64,000 nucleotides of DNA. It comes from Nocardioides sp. Soil774 (GTDB lineage Bacteria > Actinomycetota > Actinomycetes > Propionibacteriales > Nocardioidaceae). Each line of letters opens with the position of its first letter. Position 1 is the stretch's first letter. Positions 16,907 to 25,945 of this stretch are shown here, piece by piece. The translations under genes and the position numbers were made by a program. The DNA lies in NCBI RefSeq assembly GCF_001428125.1, contig NZ_LMSM01000010.1, forward strand, positions 219,524-283,523. Reading direction: 5' to 3'. The notes below the pieces were generated by a model. The model saw only the letters and a program-made list of their open reading frames with translations, made no database searches and was not told where the DNA came from.

Positions 16907-17523
16907 CAGCCGCGAACCTCCGGCACCGGCAGGCCGATGGCGGCCAGTCGGTGGAGCGACACACACTTCAGCACGAGCAGTGCGGAGGCGATGGCCAGCC
17001 CGAGCCACATCCACCCCGTGACGAGCAGCAGCACGGCGAAGAGGGCGCTGTTGACGGCCTTGGCCGGCTTGGACCAGTTCCAGAGCCAGAGGGGGCGGTC
17101 GACGACGAAGAAGTAGTTGGGGCTGCGGACCGGCCAGGCCAGGAAGGCGATGGACAGGAAGCAGTCGACCACCATGAACTCGGCGAGGTAGACGAAGATC
17201 GCCGGCGACAGGTCGGGCTGCAGCCAGGCCAGGCCGATGTAGAACGCGGCCGCGTTGAGGCGGTCGCACATGATGTCGAGCACCGCACCGATGCGGGTCT
17301 CGCAGTCGCGGACGCGCGCGTAGAACCCGTCGAGCATGTCGCCGACCCAGTAGACGACGAGCGCGACCACCAGCAGCGTGAGGCTCTGCTCGTGCGCCGC
17401 GAGGGCGGCCAGCACGACCGAGGCGACGGTGCGGACCGCGGTGATGGCGGTGGCGCCGGTGAGCAGCCGCTCGTCGCGCACGCCGTAGCGGCCCTCGGGA
17501 TCAGCGACAGGCTGCGCCTGCAT
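16906..17523 (-). CDS. CDP-alcohol phosphatidyltransferase family protein
   Basis: Membrane enzyme of 205 residues that should transfer a phosphatidyl or phospho-group from a CDP-activated donor to an alcohol. The complete signature DG-x2-AR-x8-G-x3-D-x3-D is present around residues 83-105 (DGFYARVRD, then G, D and D at the right spacing), so the metal site is intact. Several helices follow. The ATG at 17523 has a GGGGAGCGGGG-type purine-rich ribosome site upstream; the frame is open further but reads as shadow sequence. It is the first gene of a two-gene unit with the VTT protein. Product could be phosphatidylglycerol-phosphate, phosphatidylinositol-phosphate or another lipid; sequence alone does not decide. 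Confidence 0.85.
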   Translation of the reverse strand: MQAQPVADPEGRYGVRDERLLTGATAITAVRTVASVVLAALAAHEQSLTLLVVALVVYWVGDMLDGFYARVRDCETRIGAVLDIMCDRLNAAAFYIGLAWLQPDLSPAIFVYLAEFMVVDCFLSIAFLAWPVRSPNYFFVVDRPLWLWNWSKPAKAVNSALFAVLLLVTGWMWLGLAIASALLVLKCVSLHRLAAIGLPVPEVRG

Positions 17524-17563
17524 ACTGCCCACCCCGCTCCCCACGGTCGCTGATGCTAGCGGG

Positions 17564-18175
17564 TCAGGCCCACAGCTCCGGCCACCCGTGGCCGAGTTCG
17601 AGGACGAGCTCGCGCAGCAGCGGCAGGCTGACACCGACCACGTTGTGGTGGTCACCCTCGATGCCGGTGACGAAGGCGCCGCCGAGGCCGTCGATGGTGA
17701 AGGCCCCAGCGACCTGCAGCGGCTCACCCGTGGCGACGTAGGCGTCGACCTCCTCGTCGCTCACGTCGGCGAAGTGGACGGTCGTCGAGCCGGTCGCCGC
17801 GGCCACCCGTCCGGTGGCGACGTCGCGCAGGCAGTGCCCGCTGTGCAGCACGCCCGAACGGCCCCGCATCGCCCGCCAGCGCAGCCGGGCCTCGTCGGGG
17901 TCGCCCGGCTTGCCGAGGGCCTCGCCGTCGAGCTCCAGCACGGAGTCGCAGCCCAAGACCAGCGCCCCGGCCGGCACCTCCTCGCGCCCCGCGACGGCCG
18001 CGCACTTGAGCTCGGCCAGCTGCAGGGCCAGCTCTGCCGGGGGGAGCCCGTCGAGGGCAGACTCGTCGACGCCGCTCACGATGACGAGCGGGTCGAGACC
18101 GGCGGCCTGCAGCGTCGTACGACGTGCGGGGGAGGCCGAGGCCAGCACCAGCCGCACGCCGGGGGTCGCCGTCAC
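17564..18175 (-). CDS. maf: Maf-like nucleoside triphosphate pyrophosphatase
   Basis: Cytoplasmic house-cleaning pyrophosphatase of 203 residues, converting non-canonical or pyrimidine NTPs to NMPs. The N-terminal SASPARRTTL motif, the GCDSVLELDG motif near residue 75 with its metal-binding aspartate, and KPGDPDEAR are all typical. STTVHFADVSDEEVDAYVATGEP and AFTIDG complete the family pattern. The GTG start at 18175 overlaps the stop of the DUF885 gene in GTGA. From memory, maf sits near accD5-accE5 in mycobacteria too (Rv3282), which supports the assignment. Confidence 0.92.
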   Translation of the reverse strand: MTATPGVRLVLASASPARRTTLQAAGLDPLVIVSGVDESALDGLPPAELALQLAELKCAAVAGREEVPAGALVLGCDSVLELDGEALGKPGDPDEARLRWRAMRGRSGVLHSGHCLRDVATGRVAAATGSTTVHFADVSDEEVDAYVATGEPLQVAGAFTIDGLGGAFVTGIEGDHHNVVGVSLPLLRELVLELGHGWPELWA

Positions 18176-19860
18176 AGCCGGCCCAGCGCGGTGCGCAGCG
18201 GGTCGAGGCCGAGCGAGCCCAGGTCGAGCGCGGCGCGGTGGAACGCCTTGAGGTCGAAGTCGTCGCCGTGGCGTTGCTGGACCTCGGCGCGCGCCTCCAG
18301 CCAGATCCGCTCGCCGATCTTGTAGGACGGGGCCTGGCCCGGCAGGCCGAGGTAGCGCTTGACCTCGAACTGGATGACCTCGTCGTCCATCCGGCAGTGC
18401 AGCCGCATGAACTCCAGGCCCAGCTCGGGCGTCCACGTCTCGCCGGGGTGGAAGGCCGTGCCGCCGGCGCCGAGGCGGTTGTCCTCGGGGATGGTGAGCT
18501 CGAGGTGCATGCCGATGTCGACGATCACCCGCGCCGCGCGCAGCGACTGCCCGTCGAGCATGCCGAGGAGGTCGGCCGGGTCGTCGAGGAAGCCGAGCTC
18601 CTCCATCAGCCGCTCGGCGTAGAGCGCCCAGCCCTCGCCGTGGCCGCTGCACCAGCACATGAGCCGCTGCCACCGGTTGAGGGTGTCGCTGCGGTAGGCG
18701 GTCTGCGCGACCTGGAGGTGGTGGCCCGGCACGCCCTCGTGGAAGACGGTGGTGACCTCGCGCCACGGGTGGAAGTCGTCGATGCCGTCGGGCACCGACC
18801 ACCACATCCGCCCCGGGCGCGAGAAGTCCTCCGAGGGGCCGGTGTAGTAGATGCCGCCGTCGTTGGTGGGCGCGAGCATGCACTCGATGCGCCGGATCGG
18901 GTCGGGGATGTCGAAGTGGACGTCGGCCATCGCGGCGATGGTGCGGTCGGCGAGGTCCTGCATCCAGCCGCGGAACACCTCGCGTCCGTGCACGACCCGC
19001 CCGGGGTCGGCGTCGAGGTGGGCCACCACGGCGTCGACGTCGGCGCCGGGCAGGATCCGCTCGGCGGTGGCGTGCATGAGGTCGGAGAGGCGCTGCAGCT
19101 CGGTCCAGCCCCAGGCGTAGGTCTCGTCGAGGTCGACCTCGGCGCCCAGGAAGTAGCGGCTGGCCAGCGCGTAGACCTCGCGACCCACGCCCTCCTTGTC
19201 CTTGCCCTGCGGCTCGAGCTCGTCGCTGAGGAACAGGCCGAACGACGCCGTGGCGGCGCTCGCGGCACCGGCCAGCGCGCGGAGGCGGGTGGGGTCCTCG
19301 ACGCCGAGCCGGTCGACGAGGCCGAGGAAGAAGTCGCCTGCCTCGCCCGTCTGCCCGGTCCAGCGACGCACCTGCTCGGCCACCTCGGCGTACTGCCGGG
19401 CAGCGACGACGTTGCCCTTGCGGGCCTCGTCGGAGAGCGTGACGCGCAGGCCCTCGAGCGCGCTCGGCACCGCCTCGAGCCGCGCCGCGATCGCCGCGAC
19501 GGCCTCCTCGCCCTCGGTCGGCATCAGGTCGAAGACGCCGCGGACCTCGTGCAGCGGGCTCCACAGCACCGACATGCGCGAGCGGTTGACGCCGGCCTCC
19601 TCGAGCTCGATCTCCAGCCGCGTGCGCTCGAGGAACGCGTCCTTCGCCGCTGCCTCGCGGTCGTCGACCGGGGTCGCCGCCTCCACGGCCGCCACCGCCT
19701 CGCGGGCCAGGGTGAGGCGGGCGTCGAAGCCGGCCGGGGAGTAGTCGGTCATCTCGTGCTCGTGGCCCGCCACGCCGATCGACGTCGCGGTCAGCGGGTC
19801 GAGGGCGCAGAAGTCCTCGACGTAGGCGTTGCAGAGGGCATCGATGGTGCGTTCGGTCAC
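18172..19860 (-). CDS. DUF885 family putative zinc peptidase
   Basis: Protein of 562 residues of the DUF885 family, related to zinc carboxypeptidases. The probable metal site is HEGVPGHH at residues 374-381, with the usual HExxxxHH arrangement. TAYRSDTLNRW follows it, and a C-terminal LGLPGQAPSYKIGERIW region is characteristic of the family. No signal peptide is present, so it probably acts in the cytoplasm. The GTG start at 19860 is supported by TAGGGT at 19868-19873 (minus strand), 7 nt upstream, making a leaderless transcript. The 3' end overlaps maf by 4 nt. The substrate peptide is unknown. Confidence 0.85.
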   Translation of the reverse strand: MTERTIDALCNAYVEDFCALDPLTATSIGVAGHEHEMTDYSPAGFDARLTLAREAVAAVEAATPVDDREAAAKDAFLERTRLEIELEEAGVNRSRMSVLWSPLHEVRGVFDLMPTEGEEAVAAIAARLEAVPSALEGLRVTLSDEARKGNVVAARQYAEVAEQVRRWTGQTGEAGDFFLGLVDRLGVEDPTRLRALAGAASAATASFGLFLSDELEPQGKDKEGVGREVYALASRYFLGAEVDLDETYAWGWTELQRLSDLMHATAERILPGADVDAVVAHLDADPGRVVHGREVFRGWMQDLADRTIAAMADVHFDIPDPIRRIECMLAPTNDGGIYYTGPSEDFSRPGRMWWSVPDGIDDFHPWREVTTVFHEGVPGHHLQVAQTAYRSDTLNRWQRLMCWCSGHGEGWALYAERLMEELGFLDDPADLLGMLDGQSLRAARVIVDIGMHLELTIPEDNRLGAGGTAFHPGETWTPELGLEFMRLHCRMDDEVIQFEVKRYLGLPGQAPSYKIGERIWLEARAEVQQRHGDDFDLKAFHRAALDLGSLGLDPLRTALGRL

Positions 19861-19927
19861 GGTGGCGACCCTAGTCCGGGTGGCAACGCCCGCGCCCGTG
19901 GTGGGGCTCGGCTCGAGGCTCGGTGAT

Positions 19928-19974
19928 CAGTGGAGCCGCAGGCCCCTAGGTCGGGTCCTCGGCTCCACTGTCGA
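19928..19974. repeat. 47-bp direct repeat, left copy (R1)
   Basis: Begins CAGTGGAGCC, ends GGCTCCACTGTCGA, with CTAGGTC in the middle. It is aligned without gaps to the copy at 21016-21062; only the two 8-bp spacers and one end base differ. Its own ends form a perfect 10-bp inverted repeat (CAGTGGAGCC / GGCTCCACTG). It overlaps the last codons of the AbiEi-like gene. Confidence 0.8.
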
Positions 19975-20983
19975 CCGTGCACGCCGCGCCGCACGGCTGC
20001 GGGCGTCCGGCCCAGCCCCGACGGCCGAGCACCTCGCCGACCAGCCGGGCGAGGCGGCACGGCTCGAGGACCTGCGCCCAGCCCGGCCGCAGGGTCACGT
20101 GGTCGTCGAGCGCCGCGTCGAGGTCGCGCTGCAGGTCGGCCCACCGGTCGACGGCGTCGCGGTGCCCGAACGCGCCGTCGAGCTCGACCAGCGTGCGCTC
20201 GGCGGGGTAGCGGACGTCGCGGTGCACGGTGCCGCTCGCCGTACCCTCACGCACCTGACGCTCGCCGCTGGGGAGCGCGTGGGCCCGCTCGACGTCGCGG
20301 AGGTAGCGCTGCTCGAGGACCGACCGGGTGCCGGCGGTGACGTCGGCCAGCACCTCGCCGAGCACCGCGCGTCGCGGCAACCGGGGCAGCTTCGCGATCA
20401 CCTCGAGCAACCGGGCCGGCGTGGTCAGACCTTGGTGGACGGCATCGGACAGGAGGCCGATCGCGTCTGCCTCTGTGCGGGCGGCGGCCGTCTTGAGCAG
20501 GGCGTAGTCGAGATGCGCGCGCGGCGGTCGGCGGTTGGCCTGCACCCAGCTCGCGTGGTCGGTCACCCGCTCGATCGTGACGCCGGACGGCGGGACGATC
20601 CGGCGCTCGCGGTCGACGAGGAGGTGGATGGTGCCGTCCGTGCCGGGTGACGTGCGGTCCCGTGTCATCCCGTGCGCCTCCAGCGCGGACTCCCGGTGCA
20701 GCGCCGCCGGCGCGCAGACGAGAACGGCCGCCCACTCACGCTGGCGACGCGTGGGTCGCCCGGAGTGGTCGACGTACACGCCGGGGTGGACGACGTGCAG
20801 CTCGCGACGCGCCAGCAGGCGGCGTACGTCGGCCCGCGCGGCGCCGACCTCGCCGAGCTGGGCCCGCGACACGACGCCGTCCTGCTCGCGCAGCACGCGT
20901 GCCAACGCCTCACGGTCGAGGGAGCTCGTTGCGCGCCTGGGCATGCGACCACGATCGACCGCGAAGCGGTCGCACCGCGACAT
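19946..20983 (-). CDS. AbiEi-like winged-helix protein with DUF559/Vsr-like C-terminus
   Basis: Protein of about 345 residues. The N-terminal third resembles the AbiEi antitoxin winged helix (LARVLREQDGVVSRAQL, then ARRELHVVHPGVYVDHSG). The C-terminal hundred residues resemble a DUF559/Vsr-like PD-(D/E)xK domain: an aspartate in RDVRYP, then LVELDG and a final GWAQVLEP strand. The ATG at 20983 is tentative; the ATG at 20944 is also possible and neither has a clear ribosome site. There is no AbiEii-type nucleotidyltransferase toxin next to it, so it is not a complete type IV toxin-antitoxin pair. The gene lies between accE and the DUF885 gene and is framed by 47-bp direct repeats, suggesting an inserted cassette. 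Similar orphans are numerous in Nocardioides-type genomes. Confidence 0.72.
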   Translation of the reverse strand: MSRCDRFAVDRGRMPRRATSSLDREALARVLREQDGVVSRAQLGEVGAARADVRRLLARRELHVVHPGVYVDHSGRPTRRQREWAAVLVCAPAALHRESALEAHGMTRDRTSPGTDGTIHLLVDRERRIVPPSGVTIERVTDHASWVQANRRPPRAHLDYALLKTAAARTEADAIGLLSDAVHQGLTTPARLLEVIAKLPRLPRRAVLGEVLADVTAGTRSVLEQRYLRDVERAHALPSGERQVREGTASGTVHRDVRYPAERTLVELDGAFGHRDAVDRWADLQRDLDAALDDHVTLRPGWAQVLEPCRLARLVGEVLGRRGWAGRPQPCGAACTVDSGAEDPT

Positions 20984-21015
20984 GTGTGCGGGGATCTGTG
21001 GATGACGTAGCCCGA

Positions 21016-21062
21016 CAGTGGAGCCAGGAAACGCTAGGTCCGGCTCCGGGCTCCACCGTCGA
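21016..21062. repeat. 47-bp direct repeat, right copy (R2)
   Basis: Begins CAGTGGAGCC, has CTAGGTC in the middle and ends GGCTCCACCGTCGA, at identical spacing to R1. The terminal inverted repeat has one mismatch. It lies 33 nt upstream of the AbiEi-like start and 12 nt from the end of accE. Confidence 0.8.
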
Positions 21063-21074
21063 GACGTACGACGT

Positions 21075-21388
21075 TCAGTGCGGCAGGCCGCTGGCCCGCC
21101 ACGCGCCGGGACCGAACCGGTGCGTCTGGCGTACGCCGCGCGCGGGCAGGTTCCACGACGGCCGGGGCTTCGCGGGCGCCTCGCCACCTGCCGAGCCGAG
21201 GGCGGCGAAGACCGCCACCAGCGCGGCGACCTCCTCGGCCGTGGCGTCGGGGTTGACGACCCTGAGCAGCGGCGCCTCCACGAGGGGTTTCGACGCGCCC
21301 GTCGCGACCTCGTCCCTCGGTCGCGGGGCTTGCTCAACCTGTCCTCGCGACGCAGCCCGCTCGTCCCTCGCGGTCTTCTGCTCGTCCA

Positions 21389-21389
<1 letters not shown>
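21075..21389 (-). CDS. accE: Acyl-CoA carboxylase epsilon subunit
   Basis: Small subunit (104 residues) of the actinobacterial acyl-CoA carboxylase complex, which stabilises the biotin-carboxylase/carboxyltransferase assembly. The hallmark is LLRVVNPDATAEEVAALVAV at about residues 41-60, then a short tail containing W and the FGPGAWRASGLP-type ending common to the family. The N-terminal 40 residues are charged and variable, as usual. The start ATG shares one base with the stop of the carboxyltransferase gene (TGATG), so the two subunits are coupled. Too short and divergent for exact subclass; accE5-like from context. Confidence 0.88.
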
Positions 21390-23017
<1,628 letters not shown>

Positions 23018-23093
23018 GCGGTTGCCTCCTGTTGGCTTGGCTGGTGGCTGGCTGGTCGCCCTCGGCTTGTCGGCTCTGGGGCAATCTAGTGCC

Positions 23094-23894
23094 ATGACCG
23101 ACGCACCGGCACCGCGCCCACCCCTCGATCTCGCCCGGCTGGCCGTCCCCGAGGGGTGGCGCGTCGAGGTGGAGGAGGCGACACCCTCCACCAACGCGGC
23201 GCTCGCCGAGCGTGCCCGCGCGGGGGAGGAGCCCGGGCTCGTGCTCGTCACCGAGCACCAGACGGCCGGTCGTGGCCGGCTGGACCGTGCGTGGGAGACT
23301 CCGGCGCGCGCGTCGCTGACCTTCTCGGTGCTCCTGCGCCCCGACCTGCCGCCGGCCTCGTGGTCGTGGATCCCGCTGCTCACCGGGTACGCCGTCCAGG
23401 CTGCGCTGGCCGACCGGCTGCCCGACATCGCGCTGAAGTGGCCCAACGACGTGCTCGTCGACGGCGGCGACCTCGGGGCGGGGCGCAAGGTCTGCGGCAT
23501 CCTCGTCGAGCGGGTCGAGACCGACCGCGGGCCGGTCGCGGTCGTCGGGGTCGGCATCAACGTCGACCAGACGCTCGACGAGCTGCCGATCGCGCTGGCC
23601 ACCTCGGTCGCGCTCGAGACCGGCGAGCCGGTGGAGCGCACCGGCCTGCTGGGCCAGGTGCTCGGCTCGCTGCACGGGCTGCAGGGCCTGCTCGACGACA
23701 CCGAGTCGCTGCGCCGCGCCTACGCCGACGTCTGCGTCACGCTGGGCCGCACGGTCGACGTCCACCTGCCCGCGGGCGACGTACGCCGCGGCGAGGCGCT
23801 CGACATCGACGCGAGCGGGGCCCTCGTGGTCGGGACCGACGAGGGGACCTTCACCGTGGCGGCCGGCGACGTGGTGCACGTGCGGCCCGCCTGA
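23094..23894 (+). CDS. birA: Biotin-[acetyl-CoA carboxylase] ligase
   Basis: Biotin protein ligase of 266 residues, making biotinyl-AMP and attaching it to the carboxylase carrier domain. The biotin/ATP loop is [12 protein letters not shown] near residue 62 and KWPNDVL lies near residue 118, followed by GILVERVE and VGVGINVDQ. There is no N-terminal DNA-binding helix-turn-helix, so it is the monofunctional type that does not repress biotin genes. The ATG at 23094 is preceded by CAATCT ending 6 nt upstream and no ribosome site, fitting a leaderless message. It is divergent from accD. Confidence 0.92.
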   Translation: MTDAPAPRPPLDLARLAVPEGWRVEVEEATPSTNAALAERARAGEEPGLVLVTEHQTAGRGRLDRAWETPARASLTFSVLLRPDLPPASWSWIPLLTGYAVQAALADRLPDIALKWPNDVLVDGGDLGAGRKVCGILVERVETDRGPVAVVGVGINVDQTLDELPIALATSVALETGEPVERTGLLGQVLGSLHGLQGLLDDTESLRRAYADVCVTLGRTVDVHLPAGDVRRGEALDIDASGALVVGTDEGTFTVAAGDVVHVRPA

Positions 23895-23898
23895 TCAC

Positions 23899-23937
23899 CG
23901 CTGCGCGACCTGCCCGACTGTCGCTGCGCGACCTGCC
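23899..23937. repeat. Two 16-bp direct repeats, 23-bp period
   Basis: CGCTGCGCGACCTGCC occurs at 23899-23914 and again at 23922-23937, separated by 7 nt, in the short gap between birA and the PH-domain gene. It may be a small duplication or a paired protein-binding site. Confidence 0.6.
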
Positions 23938-23972
23938 TAGTGGTCGGGTGCGCCGGGTGACATGATCGGCCC

Positions 23973-24476
23973 GTGGCCTTTCCGAGCAAGCTCCTCAACG
24001 AGGGCGAGCACGTCGTCGTCTCGACCCGCACGCACCCCAAGGCGCTGATCCTGCCCGCGCTGGTGGTGCTCGTGGCGCTGGCCGCCGCGGTCTTCCTCAC
24101 CCGCCTGGTCGACAGCTCGGTCGCCGACCTGGTCGTGTGGGTGCTGTTCCTGGGCGTGGTGGTGTGGTTCGTCGTCGGACCCTTCCTGCGCTGGCTGACC
24201 ACCACCTACACCTTCACCAACCGCCGCTTCATCAAGCGCTCCGGGTTCATCGCCAAGGAGGGCCGCACCATCCCGCTCAACCGGATCAGCGGCGTCGACT
24301 TCGAGATCGGGGTCATCGACCGCATCTTCGGCTGCGGCACGCTGGTGGTCTCCGACGCGAGCACCGACGGCCGCGTCGAGCTCTCCGACATCCCCGACGT
24401 GGAGAAGGTGCAGCTGCAGGTCTCCCAGGAGCTGCACCTGCTCTCCGGCGGTGACCGACGCGACGATGGCTCCTGA
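23973..24476 (+). CDS. PH-domain (bPH2, YdbS-like) membrane protein
   Basis: Membrane protein of 167 residues with two adjacent hydrophobic helices at about 25-45 and 52-75, followed by a bacterial pleckstrin-homology domain. The domain is recognisable by YTFTNRRFIKRSGFIAK, then IPLNRISGVDFE and RIFGCGTLVVSDAS. Function is unknown. The GTG at 23973 lies 6 nt after a CATGAT box. It overlaps the start of the adenylate cyclase gene. From memory, the same gene neighbours birA in mycobacteria (Rv3278c), so it is a conserved resident of this region. Confidence 0.82.
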   Translation: MAFPSKLLNEGEHVVVSTRTHPKALILPALVVLVALAAAVFLTRLVDSSVADLVVWVLFLGVVVWFVVGPFLRWLTTTYTFTNRRFIKRSGFIAKEGRTIPLNRISGVDFEIGVIDRIFGCGTLVVSDASTDGRVELSDIPDVEKVQLQVSQELHLLSGGDRRDDGS

Positions 24477-25473
24477 CCGCACCCCGCGTGGCCGCCGCCC
24501 CGACCGGCTCACAGGGGAGCAGCTCGACGACGCGATCCTGCGGAGCCAGCCTGCCTTCAACGCGCTGGAGGTGGCAGCCGAGACCGGCGTGACGATCGAG
24601 CAGACCCGCCGGCTGTGGCGCGCGCTCGGCTTCCCCGAGTTCGTCGGCGAGAAGGCCTACACCGCGGCCGACGTCGAGGCGGTCTCCACCTTGATGAGCT
24701 TCGTCGACTCCGGTGCCGTCGACTTCGACATGGCGGTCAACCTCACGCGAGGGGTGGGCCAGACGATGGCGCGCCTCGCCGACTGGGAGGTCTCGACCCT
24801 CGTCAGCCGGGTGGAGGAGATGGAGGCCGGTGAGCACGCCACCGGGTCACGGATCGGCTCCGCCCTGCGGCTCATCGACGAGGTGAACCCGCCGTTCGAG
24901 CGGCTGCTCATCTACGCCTGGCGGCGCCACCTCGCCGCGGCCGTGGGGCGCATCGAGGCGATGGGCGCCAAGGACGAGGACCTCCACACCATCGACGTCA
25001 CCGTCGGCTTCGCCGACCTCGTGTCCTTCACCGCGCTGTCCAACACCCTCGACCGCGACGAGATCGGCGACCTGGTCGAAGTCTTCGAGAGCCGCTGCCA
25101 GGACGTGGTCGCGCGCTATGCCGGCCGCATCATCAAGAGCCTGGGCGACTCGGTGCTCTTCGTGACCAACGACGCCGACGACGCGGTCGCGGTGGCGGAG
25201 GGGATCATCAACGTGATCGGCCGCGACTCCAAGATGCCCGACGTGCGCCTGGGCCTGGCCAGCGGCCCGGTGGTGCAGCGCCTCGGCGACATCTTCGGGC
25301 CACCCGTCAACATGGCCGCGCGACTGACGCAGGTCGCGCGCCGCAACCGGCTCATCGTCGACCAGAACACCGCCGACCTGCTGCCTCCCGACGAGTGGGA
25401 GAGCCGCCGGCTGCCCGCGCGCCCGGTCCGTGGCTTCGGGCTGGTCGAGCCCGTCGCCGTACGCCGTCGCTGA
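24466..25473 (+). CDS. Class III adenylate/guanylate cyclase with N-terminal regulatory domain
   Basis: Cyclase of about 335 residues. The N-terminal half contains a MerR-like helix-turn-helix look-alike (AAETGVTIEQTRRLWRALGF, then YTAADVEAV) and a helical regulatory region. The C-terminal cyclase domain starts at VGFADLVSFTAL with the first metal-binding Asp. The substrate-selecting Lys and second metal Asp are in RIIKSLGDSVLF, and the transition-state Asn and Arg are in NMAARLTQVA. All catalytic residues are therefore present and cAMP is the likely product. The ATG at 24466 is taken; a GTG at 24451 is equally possible. Both overlap the PH-domain gene. The arrangement recalls pH-regulated mycobacterial cyclases (Rv1264 type); actual regulation is unknown. 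Confidence 0.85.
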   Translation: MAPDRTPRGRRPDRLTGEQLDDAILRSQPAFNALEVAAETGVTIEQTRRLWRALGFPEFVGEKAYTAADVEAVSTLMSFVDSGAVDFDMAVNLTRGVGQTMARLADWEVSTLVSRVEEMEAGEHATGSRIGSALRLIDEVNPPFERLLIYAWRRHLAAAVGRIEAMGAKDEDLHTIDVTVGFADLVSFTALSNTLDRDEIGDLVEVFESRCQDVVARYAGRIIKSLGDSVLFVTNDADDAVAVAEGIINVIGRDSKMPDVRLGLASGPVVQRLGDIFGPPVNMAARLTQVARRNRLIVDQNTADLLPPDEWESRRLPARPVRGFGLVEPVAVRRR

Positions 25474-25556
25474 CGCCCGCGCAGTGGACCAGACCACTCC
25501 CTCAATTTTCACCCATAAGGGCCCGCCGGGAGCGGCGGCGTCCCTACCGTCGGCGC

Positions 25557-25874
25557 GTGTTGGCTGTGCAAGACGTGCGACTGGACCCCTCCACCAGGCA
25601 GGTGTGGCGGGGCGAGCGTGAGATCAGGCTCTCGCGCAAGGAGTTCCAGCTCCTGCATGCCCTGATGGTGCGCTCCGGCGACATCGTGACCCGCGACGAG
25701 CTGATGGCCGACGTGTGGCAGACGTCGTTCTACACCAACTCCAAGACCATCGACGTGCACCTGGGCTGGCTGCGCCGCAAGCTCGACGACGACCCCCGCA
25801 ACCCCACCCTGATCACCACCCACCGCGGACGTGGTCTGCGCTTCGAGGTGGCCGAGGACACCCTCGCCAGCTGA
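25557..25874 (+). CDS. Stand-alone OmpR/PhoB-type winged-helix protein
   Basis: DNA-binding protein of 105 residues made almost only of a Trans_reg_C winged helix. The start is followed by VRLDPSTRQVWRGEREI, then LSRKEFQLLHALM, RDELMADVW, the recognition-helix segment TIDVHLGWLRRKL and the wing TTHRGRGLRFEV. There is no receiver domain, and no histidine kinase is adjacent, so it is not a normal two-component regulator. The GTG at 25557 lies 6 nt after TACCGT (25545-25550), fitting leaderless initiation. It stands between the cyclase and purK on the same strand. Target genes are unknown. Confidence 0.82.
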   Translation: MLAVQDVRLDPSTRQVWRGEREIRLSRKEFQLLHALMVRSGDIVTRDELMADVWQTSFYTNSKTIDVHLGWLRRKLDDDPRNPTLITTHRGRGLRFEVAEDTLAS

Positions 25875-25945
25875 GGGGGTCCACCCCGTGGACGCGGGTC
25901 AGACCGCCACGGCCCGCTGCCGGGCACGGCGCTAGGCTCCCGGTC

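Noticed and set aside
19946..20983. Complete type IV toxin-antitoxin system
   Set aside because: No AbiEii-type nucleotidyltransferase gene lies on either side; neighbours are accE and a DUF885 peptidase.
23899..23937. CRISPR-like array
   Set aside because: Only two 16-bp copies with a 7-nt spacer; far too short for CRISPR and no cas genes.
24451..24465. GTG 24451 as cyclase start
   Set aside because: Possible, but adds only five residues with more overlap into the PH-domain gene and no ribosome site; ATG 24466 preferred.
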